A DNA stretch of 64,000 nt from Synechococcus sp. WH 8016 (GTDB lineage Bacteria > Cyanobacteriota > Cyanobacteriia > PCC-6307 > Cyanobiaceae), in assembly GCF_000230675.1 (NCBI RefSeq), contig NZ_AGIK01000001.1, positions 434,001 to 498,000 on the forward strand. Direction: 5' to 3'. This document shows positions 54,065 to 63,756 of the stretch, piece after piece. The notes beneath the pieces are model-generated. The model was given only the letters and a program-made list of their open reading frames with translations, searched no databases and had not been told where the DNA came from. The position numbers and the translations under genes are program-made. Position 1 is the stretch's first letter. The number at the start of each line of letters is the position of its first letter.

Positions 54065-54387
54065 CAGGACAACAACGAGTCAACACCTTTTTACAACTCT
54101 TTACCCATCAACCGTGAGTCGGTCGATACCGTCTCGACGATTCATGCCGCCATGGCCGACATTCAAAGGGGCCTAGCGGCGCACAAGACTCGCTGCTGGG
54201 CAGCATCAGAGCATGGTTCTTACAGGGCTTGAAAGCTGAGTTTCCAACTCTGTGAGGCTGAGAATTCAGGGCAATGTTTAATTATTTCTCGGTATATCGT
54301 TGATAGAACATATGTTTCTCAACACTCAATCATTTTCAGGCGTAGCGCCAGAACGTCTGAATTAAATGAATGAGAAACCAGATATCA
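54065..54387. other. 323-base intergenic region
   Basis: Between the epimerase start and the P450 stop. It contains a frame on the plus strand (from the ATG near 54152, 26 codons, open for another 30 codons upstream without a start) that could be a fragment or chance. No clear promoter, RNA gene or terminator is seen. The last part has a weak hairpin CAG.CGT/ACG.CTG around 54,335-54,360. Confidence 0.45.
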
Positions 54388-55653
54388 TTATCTTTGCCGT
54401 GAAGTTACAACAAGACCACCACGTGGAGTGGGGCTGGGAATTTGTTGCAATGACAAATCCTGATTGGGTTCAAGTTTTAACTCGATCTTCTTCAACAATC
54501 CAACAGCCATCAAGCGAATTTCAAGATCCGCGAGAGCTTTTCCCAGGCATACCCTTTCCCCACCCCCGAAGGGCATCAAGGTTTGCTGGAACGATCGATC
54601 CAAATGCCGTTGGGGACGAAAAGCAGATAGGTCAGGATCATCGCCCGTTGTGGATGCCGTCAAAACCACTTGAATCACTCGATTGTCCGGAACTTCAATT
54701 CCAGCGAGCATGACCGGACCCTTGGTTCGCCGAAAGAACCCTCCCACCGGAGGGGTTAGGCGCATCACCTCCAACACGGTGGCATCCAAGCGAGGGTGGG
54801 AAAGATCATCAGGGTCTTCAGAAGACAGATGATCCAACTCTGACAACAGCCAGTCGTGAACAGTTGGATTTATCAACAATGCACGAAAAAGACAACTTAA
54901 GGACGATGCCGTTGTTTCATAGCCTGCAAAAAGTAGGAGCAAGAGTTGCTCAGCGAAATCGTCATCGTTGAGTGGAATCCCGGCTTCATCCACCCCACCT
55001 CGGATCAGATCTAAGCCCCCTCGCAACGAGGTGTGATTGACGAGCACCAGTTTCAAGCGTGTAAGCAAGCGTGAGCGTGCCTGCATTGCTTTAGCGAAAG
55101 GGGAAGCCGGTATCGAGATCGAGATCGAAAACAAAGCCTTCGTCCAAATCTCGAAATCAGCAAATAATTCGTCTTTGTCTTGATTATCGAGACCCAAGAC
55201 AACGTTTGCGATCACGCTGAACGCAAAGCGACGCATACGCGGGGCGAGTGGGAGAGCAGATTGGCTGTCCAGCAATTCTGCAACGAGTTCCTGTACGAGA
55301 GCTTCAATCTCTGGTGCATAGCGCCGCAGCGCTGCACTGGAAAACAATTGACCAACCACGCGCCGACGAGCCTTGTGCCCAGCACCATTGCGATTGGCCA
55401 AGGAGCGGCTGCCCAGCAACAAACGAACACTCTTGGGCCACCACCCCTCAAGACAATCTCCTTGTGCCAACAAGTCAGCGATGGCCTCATCCCCTTGGAT
55501 GAACACAATGCGCTGACCGAGGAGAGACGTCTCGAAGAGATCACCATGGGTCTCAAAGCGACGTTGAGCAAAAGAGGGATCACGGAAAAATGCGAGTGCC
55601 TCTAAAACTCCGGTTACAGCACCGGTGCTCGGCAGTTGTGCTTGCGAGATCAA
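54388..55653 (-). CDS. Cytochrome P450
   Basis: A 421-residue P450 monooxygenase. The I-helix LLFAGYETTASSL has the canonical AGxET(T/S). The ExxR is EVMR (ATVLEVMRLTPP), and the heme loop FGGGERVCLGKALADLEIRLM puts the cysteine ligand at residue 369. No transmembrane anchor is apparent. It belongs to the broad bacterial class that includes retinoid/carotenoid-like CYP120 enzymes. It is divergent (207 bases) from the methyltransferase-FAD-polyketide synthase operon, so it may tailor that product. Substrate unknown. Confidence 0.93.
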   Translation of the reverse strand: MISQAQLPSTGAVTGVLEALAFFRDPSFAQRRFETHGDLFETSLLGQRIVFIQGDEAIADLLAQGDCLEGWWPKSVRLLLGSRSLANRNGAGHKARRRVVGQLFSSAALRRYAPEIEALVQELVAELLDSQSALPLAPRMRRFAFSVIANVVLGLDNQDKDELFADFEIWTKALFSISISIPASPFAKAMQARSRLLTRLKLVLVNHTSLRGGLDLIRGGVDEAGIPLNDDDFAEQLLLLLFAGYETTASSLSCLFRALLINPTVHDWLLSELDHLSSEDPDDLSHPRLDATVLEVMRLTPPVGGFFRRTKGPVMLAGIEVPDNRVIQVVLTASTTGDDPDLSAFRPQRHLDRSFQQTLMPFGGGERVCLGKALADLEIRLMAVGLLKKIELKLEPNQDLSLQQIPSPTPRGGLVVTSRQR

Positions 55654-55859
55654 TGTTGATAGGGGCTGATGGACTCATGGATCGGCTATCGATCTAACCA
55701 AAGCTGACTCCAGAAACCCGGAGAAACGGCTCACCAACTAAAAATTGCAGGCTGTCTTATCAAAACAAGGCATCAATTTTGAGGTTTCATTTGTACGACT
55801 GCGCGATACCGCTCTAGCCGATGGTTTTCTTAGCGTGTTGAGACAACAAGGCTCATTGG

Positions 55860-56579
55860 ATGATCTGGGGTGCTGCGCTCAACAATCGCGATCGTCAACC
55901 GGAAGTGATGGATCAACCTGGCCTTGACCCAGGTGAGCATGCAAAAGCATTGATGGGCTTGCGGCGAATTAATACGATCAGTCGCTGTTCCGCCGGTTTG
56001 TTTCGCCCCATCGAGGCCCTTGCAAAGACTCGTCTGACAAAGCCACTGCGCGTTCTTGAACTTGCCTGTGGGGGGGGTGATACCGCCATCGACCTCTCGC
56101 TGATGGCCAAGCAAAAGGGGTTGGCACTTGATCTTCATGCCTGTGATCTCAACCCTGAAGCTGTTGAAATTGCTCGGACCAATGCAAGGACACGAAAAGC
56201 AGCGCTCACGGTTTTTACTGCTGATGCCTTGGCAACACCAACAGACCAAAGCAGCTTTGATGTGGTGTATTGCACGCTGTTCGCACATCACTTAGATGAG
56301 CTTGATGTGGTCCGTCTTTTAGAGGGGATGGCGCTTCGATCACGACAACTCGTCCTGGTGGATGACCTCATTCGTAGTCGACTTGGTTTTGGATTGGCTT
56401 GGATTGGCACCAGGCTTTTAAGTCGCTCCTGGGTGGTTCATACCGATGGCCCTCTGTCTGTACGCGGCGCCCTGAAACCCGATGAAATGATGGCCATCGC
56501 GAAGCGGGCAGGTCTTGAGAACGCGCAGATCAAACGCTCGTGGCCGGAGCGTTACCTCTTGAGCTGGGAACGAGATTGA
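55860..56579 (+). CDS. SAM-dependent methyltransferase of the PKS cluster
   Basis: A 239-residue class I methyltransferase. Motif I is VLELACGGGDTAIDLSLMA. The N-terminal MDQPGLDPGEHAKALMGLRRINTISR is of the kind seen in enzymes linked to type III PKS. Residues 130-150 (SFDVVYCTLFAHHL) complete the fold. Starts at 55908 (MDQPG) are possible. The FAD oxidoreductase begins 1 base after its stop. It likely methylates an aromatic hydroxyl or ring carbon of the polyketide product. Confidence 0.87.
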   Translation: MIWGAALNNRDRQPEVMDQPGLDPGEHAKALMGLRRINTISRCSAGLFRPIEALAKTRLTKPLRVLELACGGGDTAIDLSLMAKQKGLALDLHACDLNPEAVEIARTNARTRKAALTVFTADALATPTDQSSFDVVYCTLFAHHLDELDVVRLLEGMALRSRQLVLVDDLIRSRLGFGLAWIGTRLLSRSWVVHTDGPLSVRGALKPDEMMAIAKRAGLENAQIKRSWPERYLLSWERD

Positions 56580-56580
56580 G

Positions 56581-57741
56581 ATGCAAAACCTGTGGGATGT
56601 TGTGATTATTGGTGGTGGGCCTGCTGGAGGTCTGGCTGCTTTGGATTGTGCACAACGGGGGTTGCGCGTGTTGCTCGTTGAACAACGCGCGTTCCCGCGT
56701 TGGAAAGTTTGTGGATGCTGTTTCAACAATCAGGCTCAGGCCATTTTGAGTTCGCGAGGTCAGCACAATTTGATTGTGGATTGCGGCGGGCAAGCACTGC
56801 AGAGCTTGAGACTTGGACTGCGTGGACGTGAAACATCATTGGCTTTACCAGATGGCTTTGCGCTTTCGCGGGAACGATTCGATCAAGCCCTCATCGAGGC
56901 AGCCATGAACGCTGGAGCATCAGCACGCTTCGAGATGACAGCCCAAGTTGAGTCAGCAAGCCCTGGGTACAGGAGCGTGCGCCTAAAAGACCATCACAGT
57001 GGAACGAGCCGTTCTGTCAAAGCACGGGTTGTGCTTGTGGCCGCTGGCCTGTCCCAGCGTTGCCTTCCCAAAAACGAAGCAGGACAAAGCAGGATTCGCA
57101 AGCAATCAAGACATGGGGCCGGCTGCGTCGTTGATGATGAGTCTTCTCACTACCCCGCGGGAGCCATTCATATGGCGATTGGCGACCAGGGCTATGTGGG
57201 CTTAGTGCGCCGGGAAGATGGATTGCTCAATCTTGCAGGAGCCTTTGATCGCCACGTCCTCTCCAAGGGACAAGGAGCCGTTGATGCCGCTCAGAATGTT
57301 TTAAAACAGGCGGGATTTCCAGTGCCGGCGGCCCTGGAACGAGGTCAACGCTGGCAACTCACTCCAGCGCTCAGCCGCAGTTCAGACGAGGTAGCTGGAG
57401 AACGTTTTCTTGTGATGGGCGATGCCGCAGGTTATGTCGAGCCCTTCACCGGTGAAGGGATGGCTTGGGCCTTAACGGCAGGCGCAGCAGCAGCGCCATT
57501 CGTTCTGGAAGGACTGGAAGGTTGGAGCGACGATTTAGAAGCGCGCTGGAAAAAAGCTCTTCAATGGCACATCGGCAGGCGGCAATCGGTCTGCCGAGCC
57601 TTATCCACCGTCTTGAAACGCCCCGCCCCCACAACCGTGTTATTTGAACTGATCAGACGTTGGCCCTCACTGTCTGAACAGATCATCTCCAACCTGAACG
57701 AGGTCAAGCTGCCAACGCCTTTAGGTGAGCCATGCCACTGA
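56581..57741 (+). CDS. FAD-dependent oxidoreductase of the PKS cluster
   Basis: A 386-residue flavoprotein of the geranylgeranyl-reductase/aromatic-hydroxylase superfamily. The FAD site DVVIIGGGPAGGLAALDCAQRG is at the N-terminus. PRWKVCGCCFN is near residue 40-50, and the second FAD motif VMGDAAGYVEPFTGEGMAWAL near 280-300. It overlaps the PKS gene by 10 bases. It probably hydroxylates, reduces or oxidises the polyketide-derived ring, comparable in place to the flavoprotein of bacterial alkylresorcinol/quinone clusters. The exact reaction is inference. Confidence 0.88.
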   Translation: MQNLWDVVIIGGGPAGGLAALDCAQRGLRVLLVEQRAFPRWKVCGCCFNNQAQAILSSRGQHNLIVDCGGQALQSLRLGLRGRETSLALPDGFALSRERFDQALIEAAMNAGASARFEMTAQVESASPGYRSVRLKDHHSGTSRSVKARVVLVAAGLSQRCLPKNEAGQSRIRKQSRHGAGCVVDDESSHYPAGAIHMAIGDQGYVGLVRREDGLLNLAGAFDRHVLSKGQGAVDAAQNVLKQAGFPVPAALERGQRWQLTPALSRSSDEVAGERFLVMGDAAGYVEPFTGEGMAWALTAGAAAAPFVLEGLEGWSDDLEARWKKALQWHIGRRQSVCRALSTVLKRPAPTTVLFELIRRWPSLSEQIISNLNEVKLPTPLGEPCH

Positions 57742-58826
57742 GTGTTCTCGGGCTCGGGACCGCAGTCCCTACGCAATCTGTCAATCAAACGGAGTCAACA
57801 ACCCTGTCTGAATGGGTCAGTGCAGATCATCCCGAGCGAGCCTCGCTCGTACGCCGCATTCAAAGGCGATCACAAGTGGAAACCAGGGGAAGTGTTTTAT
57901 TAACTGGCGATCCACAGCAAACAATCCATCAGCGCTTGCCGTTTTATGGGGTTGATAGCCCCAACACGGCCGTACGGATGGAGGCATTTCGACTGCATGC
58001 CTCCTCATTGGCGCTCAAAGCATGCCAACGGGCACTGGATGAGTCATCAATCTCTGTTCAACAAATCACCCATCTGATCACCATCAGCTGTACAGGATTT
58101 CATGCTCCAGGCGTTGATTGTGATCTCATTGATCAACTTCAGCTTCCGCTCAATGTCCAACGGACCCATGTGGGGTTCATGGGGTGTCATGCAGCAATCA
58201 ACGGTTTACGCGTCGCCCACGCCTTTGTCAAAGCTGATCCCGAAGCGGTGGTTCTGCTTTGCGCCGTGGAATTATGCAGTCTTCATTTGCAATATGGCTG
58301 GAATCCTGAACATGTTGTGGCCAACACGTTATTTGCCGATGGTGCCGCCGCTTTGGTCGCGACGCATGCTGAATCCACATCCCCGGAATCGAGTTCAACA
58401 GGACTGTTGCTAGAGGCTTCTGGATCCACGGTGATTCCGAGAACCCGCGATTTAATGCATTGGCAGATTGGAGATCATGGCTTTTCCATGGGCTTATCCC
58501 CAAAAGTACCAAAGGCGATTGCGACGACCTTGCAACCATGGCTTAGCCAATGGCTGCAGGTCCGTGGCATCGATCTCAATGCCATTCAACATTGGGCTAT
58601 TCACCCTGGGGGCCCAAGAATTCTTCAAGCATGTGCTGAATCATTGACTCTCAGAGAGGATCAACTTGCTCATTCCAAACATATTCTTAGTCGCTATGGA
58701 AACATGTCTTCAGCCACTATTTTGTTTGTGCTTGACCATATGCGTCAAGATGATTGTCATGGACCATGCGTCGCCCTTGCCTTCGGGCCAGGATTATGCG
58801 CTGAAGTCGCCTTGATGACGTTATAG
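57732..58826 (+). CDS. Type III polyketide synthase
   Basis: A 364-residue chalcone-synthase-fold enzyme. The catalytic triad is visible: Cys152 (VGFMGCHAA), His291 (IHPGGPRIL) and Asn324 (RYGNMSSATI). The N-terminus LGLGTAVPTQSVNQT and the C-terminal AFGPGLCAEVALM complete the family pattern. It would extend an acyl-CoA starter with malonyl-CoA and cyclise it to a pyrone or resorcinol-type lipid. Starter specificity cannot be read safely. It is the last gene of an operon with a methyltransferase and a flavoprotein (10-base overlap with the latter). This resembles srsA-srsB-srsC-like phenolic-lipid clusters in function set, not order. Confidence 0.94.
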   Translation: MPLSVLGLGTAVPTQSVNQTESTTLSEWVSADHPERASLVRRIQRRSQVETRGSVLLTGDPQQTIHQRLPFYGVDSPNTAVRMEAFRLHASSLALKACQRALDESSISVQQITHLITISCTGFHAPGVDCDLIDQLQLPLNVQRTHVGFMGCHAAINGLRVAHAFVKADPEAVVLLCAVELCSLHLQYGWNPEHVVANTLFADGAAALVATHAESTSPESSSTGLLLEASGSTVIPRTRDLMHWQIGDHGFSMGLSPKVPKAIATTLQPWLSQWLQVRGIDLNAIQHWAIHPGGPRILQACAESLTLREDQLAHSKHILSRYGNMSSATILFVLDHMRQDDCHGPCVALAFGPGLCAEVALMTL

Positions 58827-58900
58827 AGGCCTTGCCATCAACGATTTAAGCCCTTTTCTTCCTTAAAATCGAGATCGCATCGAGGCATTTGATACTGACA

Positions 58901-58944
58901 TTGATGTTCACAACAAATTGATGTTCAAAACAAATTGACGTTCC
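58901..58944. repeat. Tandem 17-bp repeat, about 2.6 copies
   Basis: TTGATGTTCACAACAAA (58901-58917) is followed by TTGATGTTCAAAACAAA (58918-58934) and the partial TTGACGTTCC. The array lies in the 240-base gap between the PKS gene and the DUF411 gene. It could bind a regulator in direct-repeat fashion or be simple slippage. Confidence 0.75.
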
Positions 58945-59066
58945 ATTGCGATGGGTGTTCCGTTTGTATGGATATTCAGGGGTGAAAAATAGCCTTCAAA
59001 ACAGCGAGCGAGGATCATAGAAGAGCCTTCACTTATTATCATTGGAACGTTGCTGAGCAGATAGAG

Positions 59067-59561
59067 ATGGAACGGATTTGTTTAGGGTTTTTGATGGCTC
59101 TATTTTTCACCATCCTGCCACTTCCTGCTGATGCTCAGCTGAGGGATGGCCTAGCGACACCATTGGCTGCGACGCCCCTCCCCGAGATCGCCATTTATCG
59201 ATCTGAGAGTTGTGGTTGCTGCACAAAATGGGCTGAACACGTTGAAGCAGCAGGATTCCCAATCCAAGACAAGGTGATCAATGCGATGGACGCCTTCAAA
59301 CAAGCCAATGGCATCACCGAGGAGCTGGCGTCTTGCCACACGGCCATTGTGGATGGCTATGTGGTGGAAGGGCATGTTCCAGCAGCATCCATCAAAAAAA
59401 TGTTGCACGAACGACCTGATATCAGAGGACTCGCAGCTCCTGGAATGCCCATGGGATCTCCTGGCATGGAAACAGCCGGCGTATCACCAGAAGCCTTTGA
59501 TGTTCTTGCGATTGCCCAAGACGGTACGGCTACTGTTTTTGATCAAATCAGACCTCAGTGA
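59067..59561 (+). CDS. DUF411 family protein, exported, probable metal binding
   Basis: A 164-residue protein. The signal peptide is about residues 1-23 (FLMALFFTILPLPADA). The DUF411 core holds SESCGCCTKWAEH with Cys49, Cys51 and Cys52, a later SCHTAIVDGYVVEGHVPA, and a Met-rich tail (APGMPMGSPGMET). Relatives occur in copper and other metal-resistance loci and may bind Cu(I). No copper ATPase or oxidase is adjacent. Monocistronic; its 3' end faces the convergent fghA. Confidence 0.88.
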   Translation: MERICLGFLMALFFTILPLPADAQLRDGLATPLAATPLPEIAIYRSESCGCCTKWAEHVEAAGFPIQDKVINAMDAFKQANGITEELASCHTAIVDGYVVEGHVPAASIKKMLHERPDIRGLAAPGMPMGSPGMETAGVSPEAFDVLAIAQDGTATVFDQIRPQ

Positions 59562-59652
59562 AGCTCTAGGGGATCTCTTTCAAAAGGATCTTCATCACGA
59601 TCCCTCAACGATTATTTGTGATCAAGTGATCTGTTCATCATCATTTGTTGCC

Positions 59653-60519
59653 TTAACCCAATAAACCAAGCGCTCGCCCATGATGATCCAGGTGGCGATC
59701 AATCACGCTTGCGACGAAAAAATAGCTGTGGTCGTACCCCTCGTGAATCAGTAACGCCAGTGGTTGGTGGTGGTTAGCGGCGGCACTCCTCAAATCCTCT
59801 GGACGTAACTGTTCTTGCAGGAAGGGATCAGCGGAGCCCAGGTCAACCAAAAGCTGATCCTTTCGGTGATAGCCATCCTCCAACAAGGCGACGGCATCCC
59901 AATGGCGCCATCGGGCTTGTGCTTCAGGGGTGGTGCCAAAAAAATAACCAAACGCTTTTTGCCCCCAGGGGCATTGGCTGGGATGGCAAATCGGAGCGAC
60001 TGCTGATATGGATTGAAAGCAGTCTGGATGCCGCAAACCAAGAATCAAGGCGCCATGGCCTCCCATCGAATGGCCGGATAGGCCTAGACGCTGACGATCA
60101 AGGGGCAATTCAGCGCAAAGCCGTGAAGGAAGTTCCTCCAGGACATAGCTATGCATGCGGTAGTGCTCAGACCAGGGTTCTTGGTCTGCATCAACGTAAA
60201 AACCGGCGCCATCACCAAAATCCCATTGACCCGAGGGATCGCTGGGAACATCCTCTCCCCTTGGGCTGGTATCGGGAGTGATCAAGGCCAGGCCTAGTTC
60301 AGCAGCTCGCCTCTGGGCTCCGGCTTTCTGCACGAAATTCTCATCGCTACAGGTGAGTCCAGACAGCCAAATCAATGCCGGCACAGATGCCGCATTCGCT
60401 TTGAGAGCACTCGGAGGCAAAAACACACCCACGGTGCTGCTGCCCTTCAGCTGCGCAGACTGCAAGCGGTAGCGGCGTTGTTCACCGTTAAAACAACGTT
60501 GGCTGCTGATCAATTCCAT
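59653..60519 (-). CDS. fghA: S-formylglutathione hydrolase
   Basis: A 288-residue esterase D-type alpha/beta hydrolase that hydrolyses S-formylglutathione to formate and glutathione. The nucleophile is in LGLSGHSMGGHGAL. The start MELISSQRCFNGEQRRYRLQS, VPALIWLSGLTCSDENF and the C-terminal IHEGYDHSYFFVASVIDRHLDHH agree with the family. It follows the glutathione-dependent formaldehyde dehydrogenase gene by 17 bases, forming the two-step formaldehyde detoxification operon. Confidence 0.94.
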   Translation of the reverse strand: MELISSQRCFNGEQRRYRLQSAQLKGSSTVGVFLPPSALKANAASVPALIWLSGLTCSDENFVQKAGAQRRAAELGLALITPDTSPRGEDVPSDPSGQWDFGDGAGFYVDADQEPWSEHYRMHSYVLEELPSRLCAELPLDRQRLGLSGHSMGGHGALILGLRHPDCFQSISAVAPICHPSQCPWGQKAFGYFFGTTPEAQARWRHWDAVALLEDGYHRKDQLLVDLGSADPFLQEQLRPEDLRSAAANHHQPLALLIHEGYDHSYFFVASVIDRHLDHHGRALGLLG

Positions 60520-60536
60520 TCCTATTAAACGCTCCG

Positions 60537-61670
<1,134 letters not shown>

Positions 61671-61816
61671 TCAACCATCATCGCGCTGATGATCTGCACG
61701 TCAGCAGGCACAGTGCAATTCAGAACAGACCCGACAAAGCGGAGACAAGGCACCTTTCCTGCCTCCGTGAGCAGAGGCGTAAACAACCAGCTAGGGGAGA
61801 AAATTAAAACCGATGG

Positions 61817-62182
61817 CTAACCTGATACATGGGACGAACGCATTAAATTACGCTCCCTATTAAACATAAAGAGTCCGAATGAAAAGGCGAAGGAAATTCC
61901 AAAAGTAGCGACAAAGTAAAGATACCAATATTTCATCTGAAGCCTCATCGCCTCAGCAACCATGAATGCAAAGGCAGCTATCAGAACGAGAGTCAGGTCG
62001 GCCGCGATGAAACCGGCGGAAGCATTCGCCCAAACGCCTTGAGAAAACAGGTCAACAATTGCAAGGGGGTCGGTTAGGCCTAAAGCTTCCGTTTCTTGAA
62101 TAAACTGGTAGATGCAATACCAAGGCCAAGCCACTCCAGCGAATGCGGTGGCGGCATAAATGAACAGGCGTAGCTTGGCCAT
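61817..62182 (-). CDS. DUF2834-type small membrane protein
   Basis: A 121-residue protein (start MAKLRLFIYAATAFAGVAWPWYCIYQFIQE; an upstream ATG adds two residues) with three transmembrane segments, including ASAGFIAADLTLVLIAAFAFMVAEAM and YWYLYFVATFGISFAFSFGLFMF. It resembles DUF2834, whose function is not established. It lies between frmA and the second P450 gene on the same strand, with gaps of about 170 and 120 bases. Confidence 0.75.
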   Translation of the reverse strand: MAKLRLFIYAATAFAGVAWPWYCIYQFIQETEALGLTDPLAIVDLFSQGVWANASAGFIAADLTLVLIAAFAFMVAEAMRLQMKYWYLYFVATFGISFAFSFGLFMFNRERNLMRSSHVSG

Positions 62183-62303
62183 ACTCACAATGAGACAACA
62201 TCTAATCTCTCATAGGCCAAGAATTTAATCAGTACATACGCTACAAAATATTCTGGTATCAAACAAACAAAACCATTCAACAAGAGTCTCTGAATGACAA
62301 CGG

Positions 62304-63680
62304 CTAGCGTGAAGATACAACGTTCAAGCGATAGGCATCTGTGGGAATTCGAATCGGAACAAGGGTGTAAGGAATCGCTGCGGTCTGCTCTGAAGCACCC
62401 TCCCAATTCTGAATCGTTTGCATCCAGCGCACCAAAAACACCCTCACGCTGAGCTCAGCCAATGGCAAGCCTGGGCAACCATGTTTGCCGATCCCCCCAG
62501 GGAACCAACCCTCTTTGGGCAGGCGCAGGGCACTGCCTGCAAAAGGGCATCCACGGGTCGGATTGAGGTTGTTGTTGACGTCGAGGTCACGCATCCAGCG
62601 TTCTGGAGTGAACGACTGAGGCTCCGGAAACAGTGCCGACATGCTGTTTCCGATCCGCGGGTCGGCCGTCACGACGGTGCCAGCAGGAATCCTGTAACCG
62701 GAAACCTCAATGTCCTCAGAGGTCAACCTGAAACCACCTCCGGCCGGAGGGATTAATCGAAGCGATTCGCGCAGCACTCCCTGAACGAAGGGAAGATCCC
62801 ATGCAGCGAGGTGGCTAGAGCTGGCAGGGTTCTCCAAATTGTGAATCGCGGCTTCCTTGAGAATCCGATCTCTCACATCAGGACGCTGTCTTGTTTGAAT
62901 CAAACAACTGGCCATAAGGGAGGCAACTTCGATGTAGGCCCCCCAAACCATCAACACCGTGGCGGTCGCTATGCGCTCGTCGCTCCATGGCTGGCCATGT
63001 TCATCGAGATTGTCAGTAAAAATCCTGAAACAAGCCCCATCCAGTTCACCGCGTCGATGTTTTTCCAGGCGCCCGTGCATGCTCTGTTGAAGCTCAGCTA
63101 GCGCCTTCTCTCCCCGACGAAAGGATGGAAGCTGCTTGCTCAGACTTAAAAGTGCATCGTTGTAAGAAATAAAGGCTTCGATCTCCTTTGTTGTTAACGA
63201 TTCACCAGCAAAGAGTTCGGCATAGAGATTGAGACAAAGATGCTTTGCCTCCAGGGCTATGGAGGTGCTTCCTCGCTGAGCAATGTCGGCAGTGAACCGC
63301 ACCATGCTGCGGTTGATCCCAGGGAGGTACGACTCCAGATTGCTTGGGCTGAAAAGGGCGGCATAACCACGCCGCGTGGAACGATGTTTCTCACCAGCCT
63401 GATTTAAGGCACCATCGGCGGTATGCAGTGCGGTGAAGGCAGGAGGTAAGGCGCTTTCACTGATGCTGCTCTCGAGACGAATGAATTGCTCCACCGCTTC
63501 AGGACCACCCAACACAGCCGTCGGTCGAAAGAAGAGGGTTGTTCCAAACACAGGACCAAATTGTTGATGGCGTTCAGCGATAAACCCATCAGGATCCCTC
63601 AGGTAGGCGATGGATTCGCGCACCCCGATCAACGGACCCGTTCTGCAGGGAAGCGGACGCAAGCCATTGGTGGTGCTCAT
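62304..63680 (-). CDS. Atypical cytochrome P450
   Basis: A 458-residue P450-fold protein. The ExxR (RESLRLIPP) and the cysteine loop PGGIGKHGCPGLPLAELSV (Cys402 with this start) define the family. The heme loop has Gly where the usual Phe stands seven residues before Cys. The I-helix is VLMVWGAYIEVASLMAS, without the Gly-x-Asp/Glu-Thr-Thr pair. Lack of the acid-alcohol pair is known in P450s that rearrange oxygenated substrates (CYP8/CYP74-like) or act as peroxygenases (CYP152). It may therefore not be an ordinary monooxygenase. A start three codons upstream (MKRM) is possible. Confidence 0.87.
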   Translation of the reverse strand: MSTTNGLRPLPCRTGPLIGVRESIAYLRDPDGFIAERHQQFGPVFGTTLFFRPTAVLGGPEAVEQFIRLESSISESALPPAFTALHTADGALNQAGEKHRSTRRGYAALFSPSNLESYLPGINRSMVRFTADIAQRGSTSIALEAKHLCLNLYAELFAGESLTTKEIEAFISYNDALLSLSKQLPSFRRGEKALAELQQSMHGRLEKHRRGELDGACFRIFTDNLDEHGQPWSDERIATATVLMVWGAYIEVASLMASCLIQTRQRPDVRDRILKEAAIHNLENPASSSHLAAWDLPFVQGVLRESLRLIPPAGGGFRLTSEDIEVSGYRIPAGTVVTADPRIGNSMSALFPEPQSFTPERWMRDLDVNNNLNPTRGCPFAGSALRLPKEGWFPGGIGKHGCPGLPLAELSVRVFLVRWMQTIQNWEGASEQTAAIPYTLVPIRIPTDAYRLNVVSSR

Positions 63681-63756
63681 TCGCTTCAATCGCTTACCAG
63701 AGGATCATCAGTAGCAGATCGACTGCAACTGGGACTCGGTTCCTGGAGGAAATGAA

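Noticed and set aside
54152-54232. 26-codon plus-strand frame in the epimerase-P450 gap
   Set aside because: Open upstream for about 30 more codons but without a start codon; too short and without a recognisable domain.
54366-54713. 115-residue plus-strand frame
   Set aside because: Antisense to the C-terminal heme region of the P450, whose motifs are clear.
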